A stretch of DNA of 64,000 bases from Hyphomicrobiales bacterium (GCA_900467685.1 UBQX01000012.1:77028-141027), one strand, 5' to 3'; counted from the first letter of the stretch, positions 52,801 through 61,603 are shown. The notes: generated from the sequence alone by a model not told the origin. Program-made: numbers and translations.

Positions 52801-52956
52801 GTCATCGGTGGCAAGAGCCCTGACATCAAACCGGCCGAAATTCCCGGCAAGGGCACCTATTACCGCCTGCGCATCGTTGCCGGCAGCAAGGACGACGCGA
52901 TCGCCCTGTGCACCCGCTACAAGGCCGCCGGTGGCAGCTGCCTCGTTTCCCGCTGA
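49816..52956 (+). CDS. Large SPOR-domain inner-membrane protein
   Basis: The product is 1046 residues from ATG 49816 (TTG 49801 is an alternative). A long acidic cytoplasmic region of about 680 residues includes four units of the form xVFAGPVPDxDxD between about 188 and 292. A single membrane helix follows (RVAAFAALVAFAGVGAAMLW), then a Pro/Ala-rich periplasmic linker. A C-terminal SPOR domain begins GAYVIQIASLPSEAEAQKSF and ends GTYYRLRIVAGSKDDAIAL. SPOR domains bind denuded glycan strands at the division site. The domain order suggests a divisome or polar peptidoglycan sensor. It is followed by nagZ, another peptidoglycan gene. Confidence 0.9.
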   Translation: MADNRRAGERTIFRGDVEGNDTLAEISRALETERRTPIAVGAGFAPPAGGQASNIPAMADLEDELLREFALYEGPRETSSREPARRVEPSFEPVMLPSVPVAAAPVAPPAALEDDDDTMPPMDAGSMFRAAKAAPIVRTPSSPVRPVEASRVEPEPPVVFSPEPAADIDVAPSAELADVSEDAVEQVVEFSGPVPDLAEWDIQDEEVSVEASSEPVVEADAEPLPDFSEELISEEIEPVFAGPVPDIDLDLDEEPVFAGPVPELEIDDEPAALADEPVFAGPVPDFDFSDNETDISAAPVGPAMSEELEGELEQSLGALDLAPEAATEPASPFAAWKNDRLTAVESTTPSWLSSSALAPKWSPSVAEAAPAVAVESMAKTAPEKAEPELAAAAEDAGVPAADEPDVDFAGEFEFKLDEEDLISPDLVADHQVPAPSVDAAPALHEPVTRATQDNRNDTSSDLFVVPDLPSFAIKPAAVAEPVAAAAGSVAAAVDPSFDMPDWLHSARNLQIPIEPVAEKNADFDLQDFEFDFDEDAIEAEVSRAVMSELQTNAAPPVTDELPFDPSAITEIEDRMPASFGNMDVPQVPDQDGETVPKPVSDFDYDIEAEMAELFALTNKPKTQAVEAQGSSEQAPAETGDADGLANEIIRSIHEAPAIPAGRAFDMAEIDAASTSFVSRYARVAAFAALVAFAGVGAAMLWRSGEVKNLAGDGAPRVIMADKSPIKEVPDEPGGKTVPNQDKAVYDRVAGKSPEVVKQGSLIANAEEPVNVAEKTLGDEGGMPADEQVPGVSTAQSDADARLPATPSEPGAGAQNPNDSIAPRKVKTMIVLPNGTLVARETNAPADPAPQQKPAAADAAMTAPAGTAQAEASQPAATIAPANGTPAAQGTQQAAADKTAAPKPASAPIPTARPADQPVNVVGTVTQRGNVVGQQTAVAEKPAAQQTQAAPAAKPQATAPVASNVPAGAYVIQIASLPSEAEAQKSFANLSAKFSSVIGGKSPDIKPAEIPGKGTYYRLRIVAGSKDDAIALCTRYKAAGGSCLVSR

Positions 52957-52980
52957 AACGCAGCGTTTGAACAGTTGAAC

Positions 52981-53012
52981 ATCGCCGCCTTAATGGGCGG
53001 CGATTCTTTCTT
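52981..53012 (+). terminator. Terminator between the SPOR gene and nagZ
   Basis: ATCGCCGCC (52981-52989) pairs with GGCGGCGAT (52996-53004), followed by TCTTTCTT. It is 12 bases before the nagZ start, so it may also shape nagZ translation. Confidence 0.7.
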
Positions 53013-53023
53013 GACGGTGGATC

Positions 53024-54040
53024 ATGACAGACACACGCGCGCTCATCCTCGGCTGTTCCGGCCCGGTTCTGACTGACGAGGAAAAGGCCTTCTATCGCGA
53101 GGTCCAGCCTTGGGGCTTCATTCTCTTCGGCCGCAACATCGAGAGTCTCGAACAGATCAGGCGTTTGACGGACGATCTTCGTGAAACCGTCTCTGGCCGT
53201 CACGCGCCGGTGCTGATCGACCAGGAAGGCGGTCGCGTCCAGCGTATCAAGCCGCCGCTGGCCGGCAAGTATCCGTCCGGTGCCGACCTCGGCGCAATTT
53301 ACGCAAGGGACCAGGAGAAGGGGCTGCGCGCCGCTTGGCTGATGTCGCGCCTCCACGCGTTCGACTTGCTGAAACTCGGAATCGATATCGATTGCCTGCC
53401 TGTTCTGGACGTTCCCGTTGCCGGCGCCCACGACGTCATCGGCAGCCGCGCCTACGGGCATGACCCTGACACCGTCACCGCGATGGGCCGTGCTGCTGCA
53501 CAGGGGCTCAAGGACGGCGGCATGCTGCCGGTGATGAAGCACATGCCGGGCCATGGCCGTGCCGGCGCCGATTCGCATCACAATCTGCCGGTGGTCGATG
53601 CCACGCGCGCGACGCTGGAAGCCCATGACTTCGCGCCCTTCAAGGCGATGCGCGATGAACTCATGGCGATGAGCGCGCATGTCGTTTACACGGCCATTGA
53701 CCCGGAACGCCCCGGAACAACCTCGAAGACCGTCATCGACGAGATCGTGCGTGGCTATATCGGCTTCGACGGCCTGCTGATGTCCGACGACACGTCGATG
53801 AACGCGCTGGCAGGAACAATTGGGGAGCGCGCGCGTGACATTGTTGCGGCGGGCTGCGATATCGTGCTTCACTGCAACGGCGTGATGGCGGAAATGCAGG
53901 CCGTCGTCGCCGAAGCGCCGATCCTGAGCGGCAAGGCCAAGGCGCGCGCCGATGCGGCGATTGCAGGCTTCGCCAAGCCTGATGCTTCGGACGAAGCCGC
54001 CCTGCGGGCCGAGTTCTTCGCAATGGTCCCCTCTGCCTGA
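53024..54040 (+). CDS. nagZ: Beta-N-acetylhexosaminidase NagZ
   Basis: The product is 338 residues, a GH3 single-domain enzyme. PVLIDQEGGRVQRIKPP and the catalytic loop KHMPGHGRAGADSHHNLPVV with its Asp/His dyad identify NagZ. FDGLLMSDDTSMNALAG carries the nucleophile Asp. It removes GlcNAc from anhydro-muropeptides in the cytoplasm during peptidoglycan recycling, which generates signals for beta-lactamase control in some species. It is followed after 23 bases by scpA, so nagZ, scpA and scpB form one unit. Confidence 0.95.
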   Translation: MTDTRALILGCSGPVLTDEEKAFYREVQPWGFILFGRNIESLEQIRRLTDDLRETVSGRHAPVLIDQEGGRVQRIKPPLAGKYPSGADLGAIYARDQEKGLRAAWLMSRLHAFDLLKLGIDIDCLPVLDVPVAGAHDVIGSRAYGHDPDTVTAMGRAAAQGLKDGGMLPVMKHMPGHGRAGADSHHNLPVVDATRATLEAHDFAPFKAMRDELMAMSAHVVYTAIDPERPGTTSKTVIDEIVRGYIGFDGLLMSDDTSMNALAGTIGERARDIVAAGCDIVLHCNGVMAEMQAVVAEAPILSGKAKARADAAIAGFAKPDASDEAALRAEFFAMVPSA

Positions 54041-54063
54041 GGGGCAGAGGAGTATGACTGAAA

Positions 54064-54900
54064 ATGGCCGAAGGGCAGAAGCAGGCCGCCGCGCCGCTTG
54101 AGAAGCTGTGGGATGCGGATGCGGAGCGCGGGGTCACCGAGCCCGCACTGCTGATCGACGTTGCCGGTTTCGAAGGCCCGCTCGATCTTCTGCTTCATCT
54201 CGCCCGCACGCAGAAGGTCGATCTGTCGCGCATCTCTGTTCTGGCACTTGCCGAGCAATATCTGGTGTTTGTCGAGCAGGCCCGCGCCATCCGTATCGAA
54301 CTCGCCGCCGATTATCTCGTCATGGCCGCATGGCTGGCATATCTGAAATCGCGTCTCCTGATCCCGCAGCAGCCCAAGGATGGCGAGCCGTCGGGCGAGG
54401 AAATGGCCGCAAGCCTGGCTTTCCGCCTGAAGCGGCTGGAGGCGATGCGAAACGCGGCCGAAAGGCTCGTCAACCGCGACCGCTTGGGACGCGACGTTTT
54501 TCCGCGAGGCGCTCCGGAATTGATCCCCGTTGAGCGCCGCTCCGCTTTCGAGGCAAGCCTCTACGATCTGCTGACCGCCTATGCGGCGCTGCGCCAGCGG
54601 CAGGCGGTGACGAATGTCGTGATCGCGCGGCGCAAGGTCTGGTCCCTGGTGGAGGCCCGCACGCTGCTTTCGCGCATGGTCGGGGAGGTGACCGATTGGG
54701 TCTCGCTCGATATCTATCTCGCCCGCTACGCCGCCGATCCGCAGGAGCGCCGAACCATGATTGCCAGCGCCTTTGCCGCTTCGCTGGAAATGGCGCGGGA
54801 GCGCAAGATCGAAATCCGCCAGGACGGCGCCTTCAAGCCGATCTTCATGCGGCCCGGCGACAAGGCTGGCGAGTTGGGTGAGGGGAGTGCCGGCGCATGA
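54064..54900 (+). CDS. scpA: Segregation and condensation protein A
   Basis: The product is 278 residues. The kleisin N-terminus has VAGFEGPLDLLLHLARTQKV, then LAADYLVMAAWLAYLKSRLL. The C-terminal winged helix is near residues 195-240. ScpA bridges the SMC heads and binds ScpB to build the condensin complex that organises the chromosome. The stop overlaps scpB by 4 bases. It lies in the usual rhizobial order nagZ-scpA-scpB-tat. Confidence 0.95.
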   Translation: MAEGQKQAAAPLEKLWDADAERGVTEPALLIDVAGFEGPLDLLLHLARTQKVDLSRISVLALAEQYLVFVEQARAIRIELAADYLVMAAWLAYLKSRLLIPQQPKDGEPSGEEMAASLAFRLKRLEAMRNAAERLVNRDRLGRDVFPRGAPELIPVERRSAFEASLYDLLTAYAALRQRQAVTNVVIARRKVWSLVEARTLLSRMVGEVTDWVSLDIYLARYAADPQERRTMIASAFAASLEMARERKIEIRQDGAFKPIFMRPGDKAGELGEGSAGA

Positions 54901-55607
54901 CCATGGCGGAGACCTCCGATCTGATCGACGTGACGGATAGCAGTGCCGACGATCCGCGCTTCGTCGAGGCCTGCCGCATGGCCGAGGCGCTCGTTTTTGC
55001 CTCTGCGCAGCCCGTGTCCGAAGCATTCCTGACCGAGCGCCTGCCGCGCGGCGTCGATGTTGCCCTCGTCATGGCGACGCTGAAGAACGACTATGTCGCC
55101 CGCGGTATCCATCTTGTACGGATCGAGGGGCACTGGGCCTTCCGCACCGCGCCGGATCTGTCCTTTGCTCTACGGTCGGATGAGCGGGAGCCGAAGAAAC
55201 TCTCCCGCGCCGCCCTCGAGGTGCTGGCCATCATTGCCTATCACCAGCCGGTGACGCGCGCCGAGATCGAGGATATCCGGGGCGTCCAGACATCGCGCGG
55301 CACTTTGGATGTGCTCATGGAAGCCGGCTGGGTGCGGTTACGCGGTCGCCGCCGCACGCCCGGCCGACCCGTGACATTCGGCACGACCCGCGATTTCCTC
55401 GACCATTTCGGTCTTGAAGAGATCCGGGATTTGCCGGGTCTTGAGGAACTGCGGGGGGCAGGGCTGCTGACCGGGCGCATGCCGCCGAATTTCAACATTC
55501 CGTCTCCCATGTCCGATGATGAACTCACCGAGGAAGAAGACCCGCTGACCCAGCTGGATCTTGAGGAACTCGGCCTCTTGACACCAGGCGGTAAAGAAGA
55601 GGAATAA
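54897..55607 (+). CDS. scpB: Segregation and condensation protein B
   Basis: The product is 236 residues. Two winged-helix domains are visible: EALVFASAQPVSEAFLTERL in the first, and LEVLAIIAYHQPVTRAEIED, then RGVQTSRGTLDVLMEAGWV-like sequence, in the second. ScpB dimers bind ScpA in the SMC complex. The start overlaps scpA by 4 bases (ATG 54897; ATG 54903 is also possible). The C-terminus is acidic (DELTEEEDPLTQLDLEELG). It is separated by 49 bases from the ABC ATPase gene. Confidence 0.95.
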   Translation: MTMAETSDLIDVTDSSADDPRFVEACRMAEALVFASAQPVSEAFLTERLPRGVDVALVMATLKNDYVARGIHLVRIEGHWAFRTAPDLSFALRSDEREPKKLSRAALEVLAIIAYHQPVTRAEIEDIRGVQTSRGTLDVLMEAGWVRLRGRRRTPGRPVTFGTTRDFLDHFGLEEIRDLPGLEELRGAGLLTGRMPPNFNIPSPMSDDELTEEEDPLTQLDLEELGLLTPGGKEEE

Positions 55608-55656
55608 GGTCCGCTTTTACCGGCCTGCCTTCAGGCCTCCAATCCGGACGGTCTCT

Positions 55657-56769
55657 TTGTCGAAGTCGCTCCAAAATCAGCAGTCCGCACCCGAAGCCCG
55701 CAGTCGGCGCACTGCCGGCGTTACATTTGCCGCCCGTCTGGCTTTCGACGACATTCGCCACAGCTATCACGGCAAGGAAACGATCCGCGGCATTTCGCTC
55801 ACGGCGGAGCCTAGCGAAGTTCTCTGCCTCCTCGGTCCCTCCGGTTCGGGAAAGACGACGCTGCTCAGGATCGCCGCCGGCATCGAGGTACAGTCGAGCG
55901 GACGCGTTCTCCTGAACGACCGCGAGATTGCCGGCCCGTCGAATTTCCTGCCGCCCGAGCGGCGCGGCATCGGCCTGATGTTCCAGGACTTCGCCCTCTT
56001 TCCGCATCTGACCATCCTGGACAACGTGCGCTTTGGCCTCACGGCCCTGCCAAAGAAGGCAGCGATCGAGGAGGCCATGGCCGCGCTCGCCCGCGTCGGG
56101 CTCGATCATGCGGCGGAGAAGTACCCGCATGCTCTGTCTGGCGGCGAACAGCAGCGCGTGGCGCTGGCGCGTGCGCTGGCGCCCCGTCCGGCGGTGTTTC
56201 TCATGGATGAGCCATTCTCGGGGCTCGATTCGCGGCTGAAGGATAGCGTGCGCTCCGAGACGCTGGCGATCCTGCGCGAAACGCGCGCAACGGCCATCGT
56301 CGTCACCCACGATGCCGAGGAAGCGATGCTGATGGCCGATCGGATCGCCCTGCTGCGCGACGGGCGCCTGGTGCAATCCGGTCCCTCCGAAGAGCTTTAT
56401 CGTCGCCCGGCGAGCCTGTTTGCTGCGGGCTTCTTCTCCGACATCAACATCTTTGCCTCGGTCGTGCGAAACGGCGCCGTCGAGACCCCGCTCGGCCGCA
56501 CGACTGCTGCGGGATTCGCGGACGGTACGCTCGTCAAGGCTGCTGTGCGATTGTCGGACGTCAAGGCAAGCGGCGAGGGCGGTCGCATCCCCGCAAGAAT
56601 TTTATCTCGTCGTTTTCTGGGCGTCGTCGAGGTGCTGCGGCTGGCGGTTCCGGGCGTCGAAGAACCCGTACGTGCGCGAATTCGTGCCGACCAGTTGCCA
56701 CAGGGCTTGCGCGACATATCGCTAGACGTTAACGAACGCGACATAATGGTGTTTGAAAAAGACGCTTGA
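55657..56769 (+). CDS. Orphan ABC transporter ATP-binding protein (PotA/FbpC type)
   Basis: The product is 370 residues from TTG 55657. Walker A is LLGPSGSGKTTLLRIAAGIE. The signature is ALSGGEQQRVALARAL. Walker B is VFLMDEPFSGLDSRL, with the switch His in VVTHDAEEAM. A TOBE-like domain occupies about 250-370. This type usually energises importers of ferric iron, polyamine, sulfate or sugar, with permease and binding-protein genes alongside, but none are present here. Its partners must be encoded elsewhere. The start codon is uncertain because no clear ribosome-binding site precedes it. Confidence 0.88.
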   Translation: MSKSLQNQQSAPEARSRRTAGVTFAARLAFDDIRHSYHGKETIRGISLTAEPSEVLCLLGPSGSGKTTLLRIAAGIEVQSSGRVLLNDREIAGPSNFLPPERRGIGLMFQDFALFPHLTILDNVRFGLTALPKKAAIEEAMAALARVGLDHAAEKYPHALSGGEQQRVALARALAPRPAVFLMDEPFSGLDSRLKDSVRSETLAILRETRATAIVVTHDAEEAMLMADRIALLRDGRLVQSGPSEELYRRPASLFAAGFFSDINIFASVVRNGAVETPLGRTTAAGFADGTLVKAAVRLSDVKASGEGGRIPARILSRRFLGVVEVLRLAVPGVEEPVRARIRADQLPQGLRDISLDVNERDIMVFEKDA

Positions 56770-56835
56770 ACGTCTTACATCGTTTGGGGAACAAATAAGC
56801 CTCCGGTGTTCGGAGGCGGCAGGAAGGAGATTCCG

Positions 56836-57027
56836 ATGGGTTCTTTTAGCATGGTGCATTGGCTGATCGTTCTGGTCGTCGTGCTTCTGTTCTTCGGTCG
56901 CGGCAAGATCCCGGAATTGATGGGTGACCTCGCAAAGGGCATCCAGAACTTCAAGAAGGGCATGTCCGAGGAAGATCCGGCGGACAAGGCCAAGACGGTC
57001 GATCACAAAGCCGACGAAGCCAAGTAA
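56836..57027 (+). CDS. tatA: Sec-independent translocase subunit TatA
   Basis: The product is 63 residues from ATG 56836 (AGGAAGGAGA upstream). The N-terminal helix [20 protein letters not shown] is followed by the amphipathic [19 protein letters not shown], the TatA signature. The FGRGK hinge is intact. TatA polymerises to form the pore for folded, twin-arginine-tagged proteins. tatB and tatC follow in the same direction. Confidence 0.97.
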   Translation: MGSFSMVHWLIVLVVVLLFFGRGKIPELMGDLAKGIQNFKKGMSEEDPADKAKTVDHKADEAK

Positions 57028-57062
57028 TATCGGCGCGTCTCGCGCTTCTCTGAGGTAGTTCA

Positions 57063-57812
57063 ATGCTGGATATCGGCTGGACCGAGCTCTTGGTCATCGC
57101 CATCGTTTTGATCGTGGTGGTCGGGCCGAAGGACCTGCCGCCCATGTTGCGCGCTTTCGGGAAGATGACGAAGCGCCTTCGTTCCATGGCTGGCGAGTTT
57201 CGCCAGCAGTTCGACGAGGCGCTTCGCGAGGCGGAGCTTGATGATGTTCGGCAGACCTTCTCCGATGCGCAGAAGCTCAACCCGGTCAATTCTCTGAAGG
57301 ACGCGCTCAACCCGCTGCGCCAGATGGGTAACGACATCCGCAGCGACCTCCAGAACGCGGCAAAGCCTGCGGAGCCGGCGACGATTGCCGAGCCCTGGAA
57401 GCCAGAACCGGACGTGAAATTGCCGGGCGAGCCCCCGACATTCCCGGTCGCTTCATCCGCGCCCCCGGCGACACCCGCATCCGCCGAGACGCCCGCCTCG
57501 CGCGATCAGGTGGCCGAGCCGCCAAAGACTGCCCGCAAGCCGCGTGCGCCCAAGGCATCGGCCACGCCGGAGGCCGCATCCACCCAAGCTTTGTCTGACG
57601 CAGAGACCTTGCCAAAGGCAAAGCCCGTGTCGCGCAAAAAGGCGGTGGACGTGGCGGAACCGACGGCGACCGCGCCTGCAACAGTTTCTGCACCGGTGAA
57701 GAAGACGCCCGCCCGCAAGACGGCTGCGGTTCCAAATGCCGAGGCTCCGGCTGCGAAAGCCGCCAGGGCGAAGAAGCCCGCCGCAAAGGCCAAGAAGACG
57801 GGTGATGCATGA
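57063..57812 (+). CDS. tatB: Sec-independent translocase subunit TatB
   Basis: The product is 249 residues. The N-terminus MLDIGWTELLVIAIVLIVVV and the hinge VGPKDLPPMLRAFGKMTKRL define TatB. After about residue 100 the protein is a Pro/Ala/Lys-rich tail much longer than in enterobacteria, common in rhizobia. With TatC it forms the receptor for twin-arginine signal peptides. The stop overlaps tatC by 4 bases. Confidence 0.96.
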   Translation: MLDIGWTELLVIAIVLIVVVGPKDLPPMLRAFGKMTKRLRSMAGEFRQQFDEALREAELDDVRQTFSDAQKLNPVNSLKDALNPLRQMGNDIRSDLQNAAKPAEPATIAEPWKPEPDVKLPGEPPTFPVASSAPPATPASAETPASRDQVAEPPKTARKPRAPKASATPEAASTQALSDAETLPKAKPVSRKKAVDVAEPTATAPATVSAPVKKTPARKTAAVPNAEAPAAKAARAKKPAAKAKKTGDA

Positions 57813-58657
57813 CTGACGACATCGACGACAAGCCGCAGCCGCTGCTCGACCATCTCATCGAGCTCCGCTCGCGCCTGATCAAATCGCTGGCCGCCTTCTT
57901 TGTCGCCTTCCTGGTCTGCTTTTTCTTTGCGCGGGAACTCTTCAACCTTCTCGTCATCCCCTATAAGTGGGCCGTCCTCTGGGCCCATCTGGACATGAAG
58001 AAGGCCGAGTTCATCTACACCGCGCCGCAGGAGTTCTTCTTCACGCAGTTGAAGGTTGCGATGTTCGGTGCAATGGTTCTGGCGTTTCCCGTCATTGCCT
58101 CGCAGCTTTATCGTTTCGTTGCGCCCGGCCTCTACAAGAACGAGCGCGCGGCCTTTCTGCCGTTCCTGATTGCCTCGCCTGTGCTCTTCCTGCTGGGCGC
58201 GGCCCTGGTCTATTTCTTCTTCACGCCGATGGTCATGTGGTTCTTCCTGCGCATGGAAGTCTCCGGATCTGAAAGCCAGGTGGCGATCCAGCTCATGCCG
58301 AAGGTCTCGGAATATCTGAGCCTGATCATGACGCTGGTCTTCTCGTTCGGCCTCGTCTTCCAGCTGCCCGTCGTGACCTCGCTGCTGATCCGCGCTGATA
58401 TCCTGAGCACCCAGACGCTGGTGGAGAAGCGGAAATATGCTGTCGTGCTGGCCTTCGTGGTCGCCGCCGTGTTGACGCCGCCGGATCCGATGTCCCAGAT
58501 CGGTCTTGCGCTGCCGACGATCCTTCTCTACGAAATCGCTATCTATGCCGGACGACTCATTGAAAAGGGACGCGGCAAGGAGAAGGCTGCGGAAGATGAA
58601 CAGGCGACCGGAACAGAGGTCGCATCCTCCTCCGCGTCTCAAGACGGCGGGGCGTGA
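57809..58657 (+). CDS. tatC: Sec-independent translocase subunit TatC
   Basis: The product is 282 residues with six membrane helices. The signature LLDHLIELRSRLIKSLAAFF is at the start, the loop FIYTAPQEFFFTQLKVAMF follows, and DPMSQIGLALPTILLYEIAI is near the end. TatC recognises the twin-arginine signal. It is translationally coupled to tatB and followed 92 bases later by serS, a frequent alphaproteobacterial arrangement. Confidence 0.97.
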   Translation: MTDDIDDKPQPLLDHLIELRSRLIKSLAAFFVAFLVCFFFARELFNLLVIPYKWAVLWAHLDMKKAEFIYTAPQEFFFTQLKVAMFGAMVLAFPVIASQLYRFVAPGLYKNERAAFLPFLIASPVLFLLGAALVYFFFTPMVMWFFLRMEVSGSESQVAIQLMPKVSEYLSLIMTLVFSFGLVFQLPVVTSLLIRADILSTQTLVEKRKYAVVLAFVVAAVLTPPDPMSQIGLALPTILLYEIAIYAGRLIEKGRGKEKAAEDEQATGTEVASSSASQDGGA

Positions 58658-58749
58658 CGACCGGCCCTGCCACGATATCGGGGCGGGGCTTTCTGAAGAC
58701 GAAGCTGCCACCCTTCGAAAACTGACCTGTCTTCGAAGGCTATAGTGCA

Positions 58750-60033
58750 ATGCTCGACATCAAATGGATCAGGGACAATCCGGCAGCGCTTGACGCTGCT
58801 TTGGCGAAACGTGGCGCTGAGGCCTTGTCGGCTTCCGTCATCGCGCTCGATGAGAAGCGCCGCTCCCTCGTCCAGTCCGTTCAGGACATGCAGTCGCGCC
58901 GCAACTCTGCCTCCAAGGAAATCGGCGCCGCCATGGCGCAGAAGAACACCGAGCTTGCCGAGAAGCTGAAGGCCGAAATGGCCACGCTGAAGGAAACGCT
59001 TCCCGGTGCCGAAGAGGAAGAGCGCAAGGTCAGCGCCGAACTCACCGACATGCTTTCGCGCATCCCGAATATTCCGCTGGACGACGTGCCTGTGGGCAAG
59101 GATGAGCATGACAACGAGGTCAAGCGCGTCGTCGGCGACAAGCCCGGCTGGAACCATGCCGCGCAGGAGCATTACGAAATCGGTGAGGCGCTCGGCTACA
59201 TGGATTTCGAGCGTGCCGCCAAGCTTTCCGGCGCGCGCTTCACGGTCCTGACATCGCAGCTTGCCCGCATGGAACGCGCGCTTGGGCAGTTCATGCTCGA
59301 CCTGCACACGCGCGAGCACGGCTACACGGAAGTTTCCTCGCCGCTGATGGTGCGCGATGAGGCCATGTATGGCACCGGCCAGCTCCCGAAGTTCGCCGAA
59401 GACCTGTTCCGCACGACCGATGGCCGCTGGCTGATCCCGACCGCGGAAGTGACGCTGACCAACCTCGTCGCCGGCGAAATCCTCGACCAGGACAAGCTGC
59501 CGCTGCGCTTCACGGCGCTGACGCCGTCTTTCCGTTCGGAGGCAGGCTCCGCCGGCCGCGACACGCGCGGCATGTTGCGCCAGCACCAGTTCTGGAAATG
59601 CGAACTCGTCTCCATCACCGATGCCGAAAGCTCGATTGCCGAACACGAGCGCATGACGGCCTGTGCGGAAGAAGTGCTGAAGCGTCTCGGCCTGCATTTC
59701 CGGACCATGACGCTCTGCTCGGGCGACATGGGCTTCGGCGCGCGCAAGACCTATGACCTCGAGGTTTGGCTGCCCGGTCAGAACACCTATCGCGAAATCT
59801 CCTCCTGCTCGGTCTGTGGGGATTTCCAGGGCCGCCGCATGAACGCGCGCTACCGCAACGCTTCCGACAAGACGCTGAACTTCGTTCACACGCTCAACGG
59901 TTCCGGCACGGCTGTCGGTCGCTGCCTGATCGCCGTGATGGAAAACTACCTGAACGAAGACGGCTCGATCACCGTGCCGGATGTGCTTCTGCCTTACATG
60001 GGCGGTATTACGCGGATCGAGAAGGCTGCCTGA
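58750..60033 (+). CDS. serS: Seryl-tRNA synthetase
   Basis: The product is 427 residues. The N-terminal long coiled-coil arm (about 30-105) binds the tRNA variable loop. Class II motifs follow: motif 2 with [20 protein letters not shown] and motif 3 with [20 protein letters not shown]. It charges tRNA-Ser and tRNA-Sec in the cytoplasm. It is followed after 4 bases by surE. Confidence 0.97.
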   Translation: MLDIKWIRDNPAALDAALAKRGAEALSASVIALDEKRRSLVQSVQDMQSRRNSASKEIGAAMAQKNTELAEKLKAEMATLKETLPGAEEEERKVSAELTDMLSRIPNIPLDDVPVGKDEHDNEVKRVVGDKPGWNHAAQEHYEIGEALGYMDFERAAKLSGARFTVLTSQLARMERALGQFMLDLHTREHGYTEVSSPLMVRDEAMYGTGQLPKFAEDLFRTTDGRWLIPTAEVTLTNLVAGEILDQDKLPLRFTALTPSFRSEAGSAGRDTRGMLRQHQFWKCELVSITDAESSIAEHERMTACAEEVLKRLGLHFRTMTLCSGDMGFGARKTYDLEVWLPGQNTYREISSCSVCGDFQGRRMNARYRNASDKTLNFVHTLNGSGTAVGRCLIAVMENYLNEDGSITVPDVLLPYMGGITRIEKAA

Positions 60034-60037
60034 CCCG

Positions 60038-60799
60038 ATGCGCATTCTGCTGACCAATGATGATGGCATTCACGCTCCGGGGTTAGCTGCCCTGGAGCGC
60101 ATTGCCCGCATGCTGACGGACGACGTCTGGATCGTGGCACCGGAAACGGACCAGAGCGGTCTGGCACATTCGCTGACGCTCAACGATCCGCTGCGCCTCC
60201 GCAAGGTTTCGGACCGGCATTTCGCGCTTCGCGGTACGCCGACCGATTGCGTCATCATGGGCATCCAGGAAGTCTTGAAGGGCAAGCCTGACCTCGTTCT
60301 GTCCGGCGTCAATTCCGGCTCCAACATGGCCGATGACGTGACCTATTCCGGCACGGTTGCGGGCGCCATGGAAGGCGCGCTGCAGGGTGTTCGCTCTATT
60401 GCTCTGTCGCAGGCCTACATCTTCGATGGCGAACGCAGGGTTCCGTGGGAGGTCGCCGAGACGCATGCGCCGGCGCTGCTTGAGAAGCTGATCGGCGTAG
60501 AATTGCCCAGGTTCAGTTTCCTCAACGTCAACTTCCCCAACTGCCGGCCGGAAGAGGTCAAGGGCGTGGAGGTGACGAACCAGGGCAAGGTGACGTTCGG
60601 GCTTCTCGCCGAGCAGCGCCGCGACGGCCGGGGCTTCCCCTATTACTGGCTGAAGTTCGACGGACGAAAGTCCGATCTAAAGGCCGGCACCGATGTGAAC
60701 GCCCTTGCTGAAGGCCGCATTTCCATCACGCCGCTGAAGCTCGACCTGACCGACTATGCGGCACAACAGGCGCTGAAGTCGGCGCTTTCGCTGGAGTAG
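60038..60799 (+). CDS. surE: 5'-nucleotidase SurE
   Basis: The product is 253 residues from ATG 60038. The metal site is [20 protein letters not shown] with paired Asp. The Ser/Asn loop is [20 protein letters not shown], and [10 protein letters not shown] precedes it. It hydrolyses nucleoside monophosphates and short polyphosphate. It is followed 4 bases later by pcm, the usual stationary-phase pairing. Confidence 0.96.
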   Translation: MRILLTNDDGIHAPGLAALERIARMLTDDVWIVAPETDQSGLAHSLTLNDPLRLRKVSDRHFALRGTPTDCVIMGIQEVLKGKPDLVLSGVNSGSNMADDVTYSGTVAGAMEGALQGVRSIALSQAYIFDGERRVPWEVAETHAPALLEKLIGVELPRFSFLNVNFPNCRPEEVKGVEVTNQGKVTFGLLAEQRRDGRGFPYYWLKFDGRKSDLKAGTDVNALAEGRISITPLKLDLTDYAAQQALKSALSLE

Positions 60800-60803
60800 C
60801 GCT

Positions 60804-61457
60804 TTGGAACCGGGGCTGGGCGACAGGGAAGAATTTGCGGCGCTCGTCATGCGGCTGCGCGCCGAAGGCATTTCCAATGCCGGCCTCTTCAATGCGATCG
60901 AACAGGTTCCGCGCGGACTCTTCGTGCCGCCGACCTTCGCCCGCGAGGCCTGGTCGCGTCATTCGATCCCGATCGAATGCGGGGCATTCTCGGAGGGCGT
61001 GGACCTCGCCGCCAAGGTCGTGCATTTCCTCAATCTTCATCCTGATCATCGCGTCCTGGAGATCGGCACCGGCAGCGGCTATACGGCGAGCCTGATGGGC
61101 AAGCTCTGCCAGCGCGTCCTGACGGTCGATCGCTACCGGACGCTCGTGGAAAACGCCCATGGCCGCTTCGGCAAGATCGGTGGCGGCAACATCTTTTCCC
61201 GTCAGGCTGACGGGATGAACGGGTTGCCGGGCGAGGGGACCTTCGATCGCATTCTCGTCACCGCGGCCTTTACGACGATGCCCCGAATCTTTGCCGAGCA
61301 GGTCGTGCCCGGAGGCGAGATGCTCGCCCCCATGATCCTCGAAGACGGCCGATGCGTGATGATCCGCTTCACCAAGGTTGGCGTTCGTTTCGAACGAACC
61401 GAACTCTTTGAAGTGCCTTATCTGCCGCTCGAACCGCATATGGCCAGCGCTCTCTGA
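60804..61457 (+). CDS. pcm: Protein-L-isoaspartate O-methyltransferase
   Basis: The product is 217 residues from TTG 60804. Landmarks are VPRGLFVPPTFAREAWSRHS, motif I VLEIGTGSGYTASLMGKLCQ and FDRILVTAAFTTMPRIFAEQ. It repairs isoaspartyl residues with S-adenosylmethionine. The order surE-pcm-nlpD-like is conserved in many proteobacteria. No ribosome-binding site is strong; translation is probably coupled to surE. Confidence 0.95.
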   Translation: MEPGLGDREEFAALVMRLRAEGISNAGLFNAIEQVPRGLFVPPTFAREAWSRHSIPIECGAFSEGVDLAAKVVHFLNLHPDHRVLEIGTGSGYTASLMGKLCQRVLTVDRYRTLVENAHGRFGKIGGGNIFSRQADGMNGLPGEGTFDRILVTAAFTTMPRIFAEQVVPGGEMLAPMILEDGRCVMIRFTKVGVRFERTELFEVPYLPLEPHMASAL

Positions 61458-61534
61458 TACGGTCGCGGCTTCGCGTCCAACCGGTGGGGCGAATTAGCAA
61501 ATCACGAAAAATAATGACTGCTTCCAATGCCGCC

Positions 61535-61549
61535 TTAACCCCGCGGTAA
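61535..61549 (+). promoter_or_regulatory. Probable CtrA-type site upstream of the NlpD-like gene
   Basis: TTAA (61535-61538), seven bases, GTAA (61546-61549) has one mismatch to TTAA-N7-TTAA, and the left half reads TTAACC. It lies 55 bases upstream of the likely start codon. Confidence 0.45.
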
Positions 61550-61603
61550 CCCTAACGCGCTTTAATGGCATCACGAAAGTTTCTTGTAGAGACGGGGCCA
61601 GTA

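Noticed and set aside
58639-60069. 476-codon minus-strand frame opposite serS
   Set aside because: serS is unmistakable on the plus strand; the antisense product has no domain or start signal.
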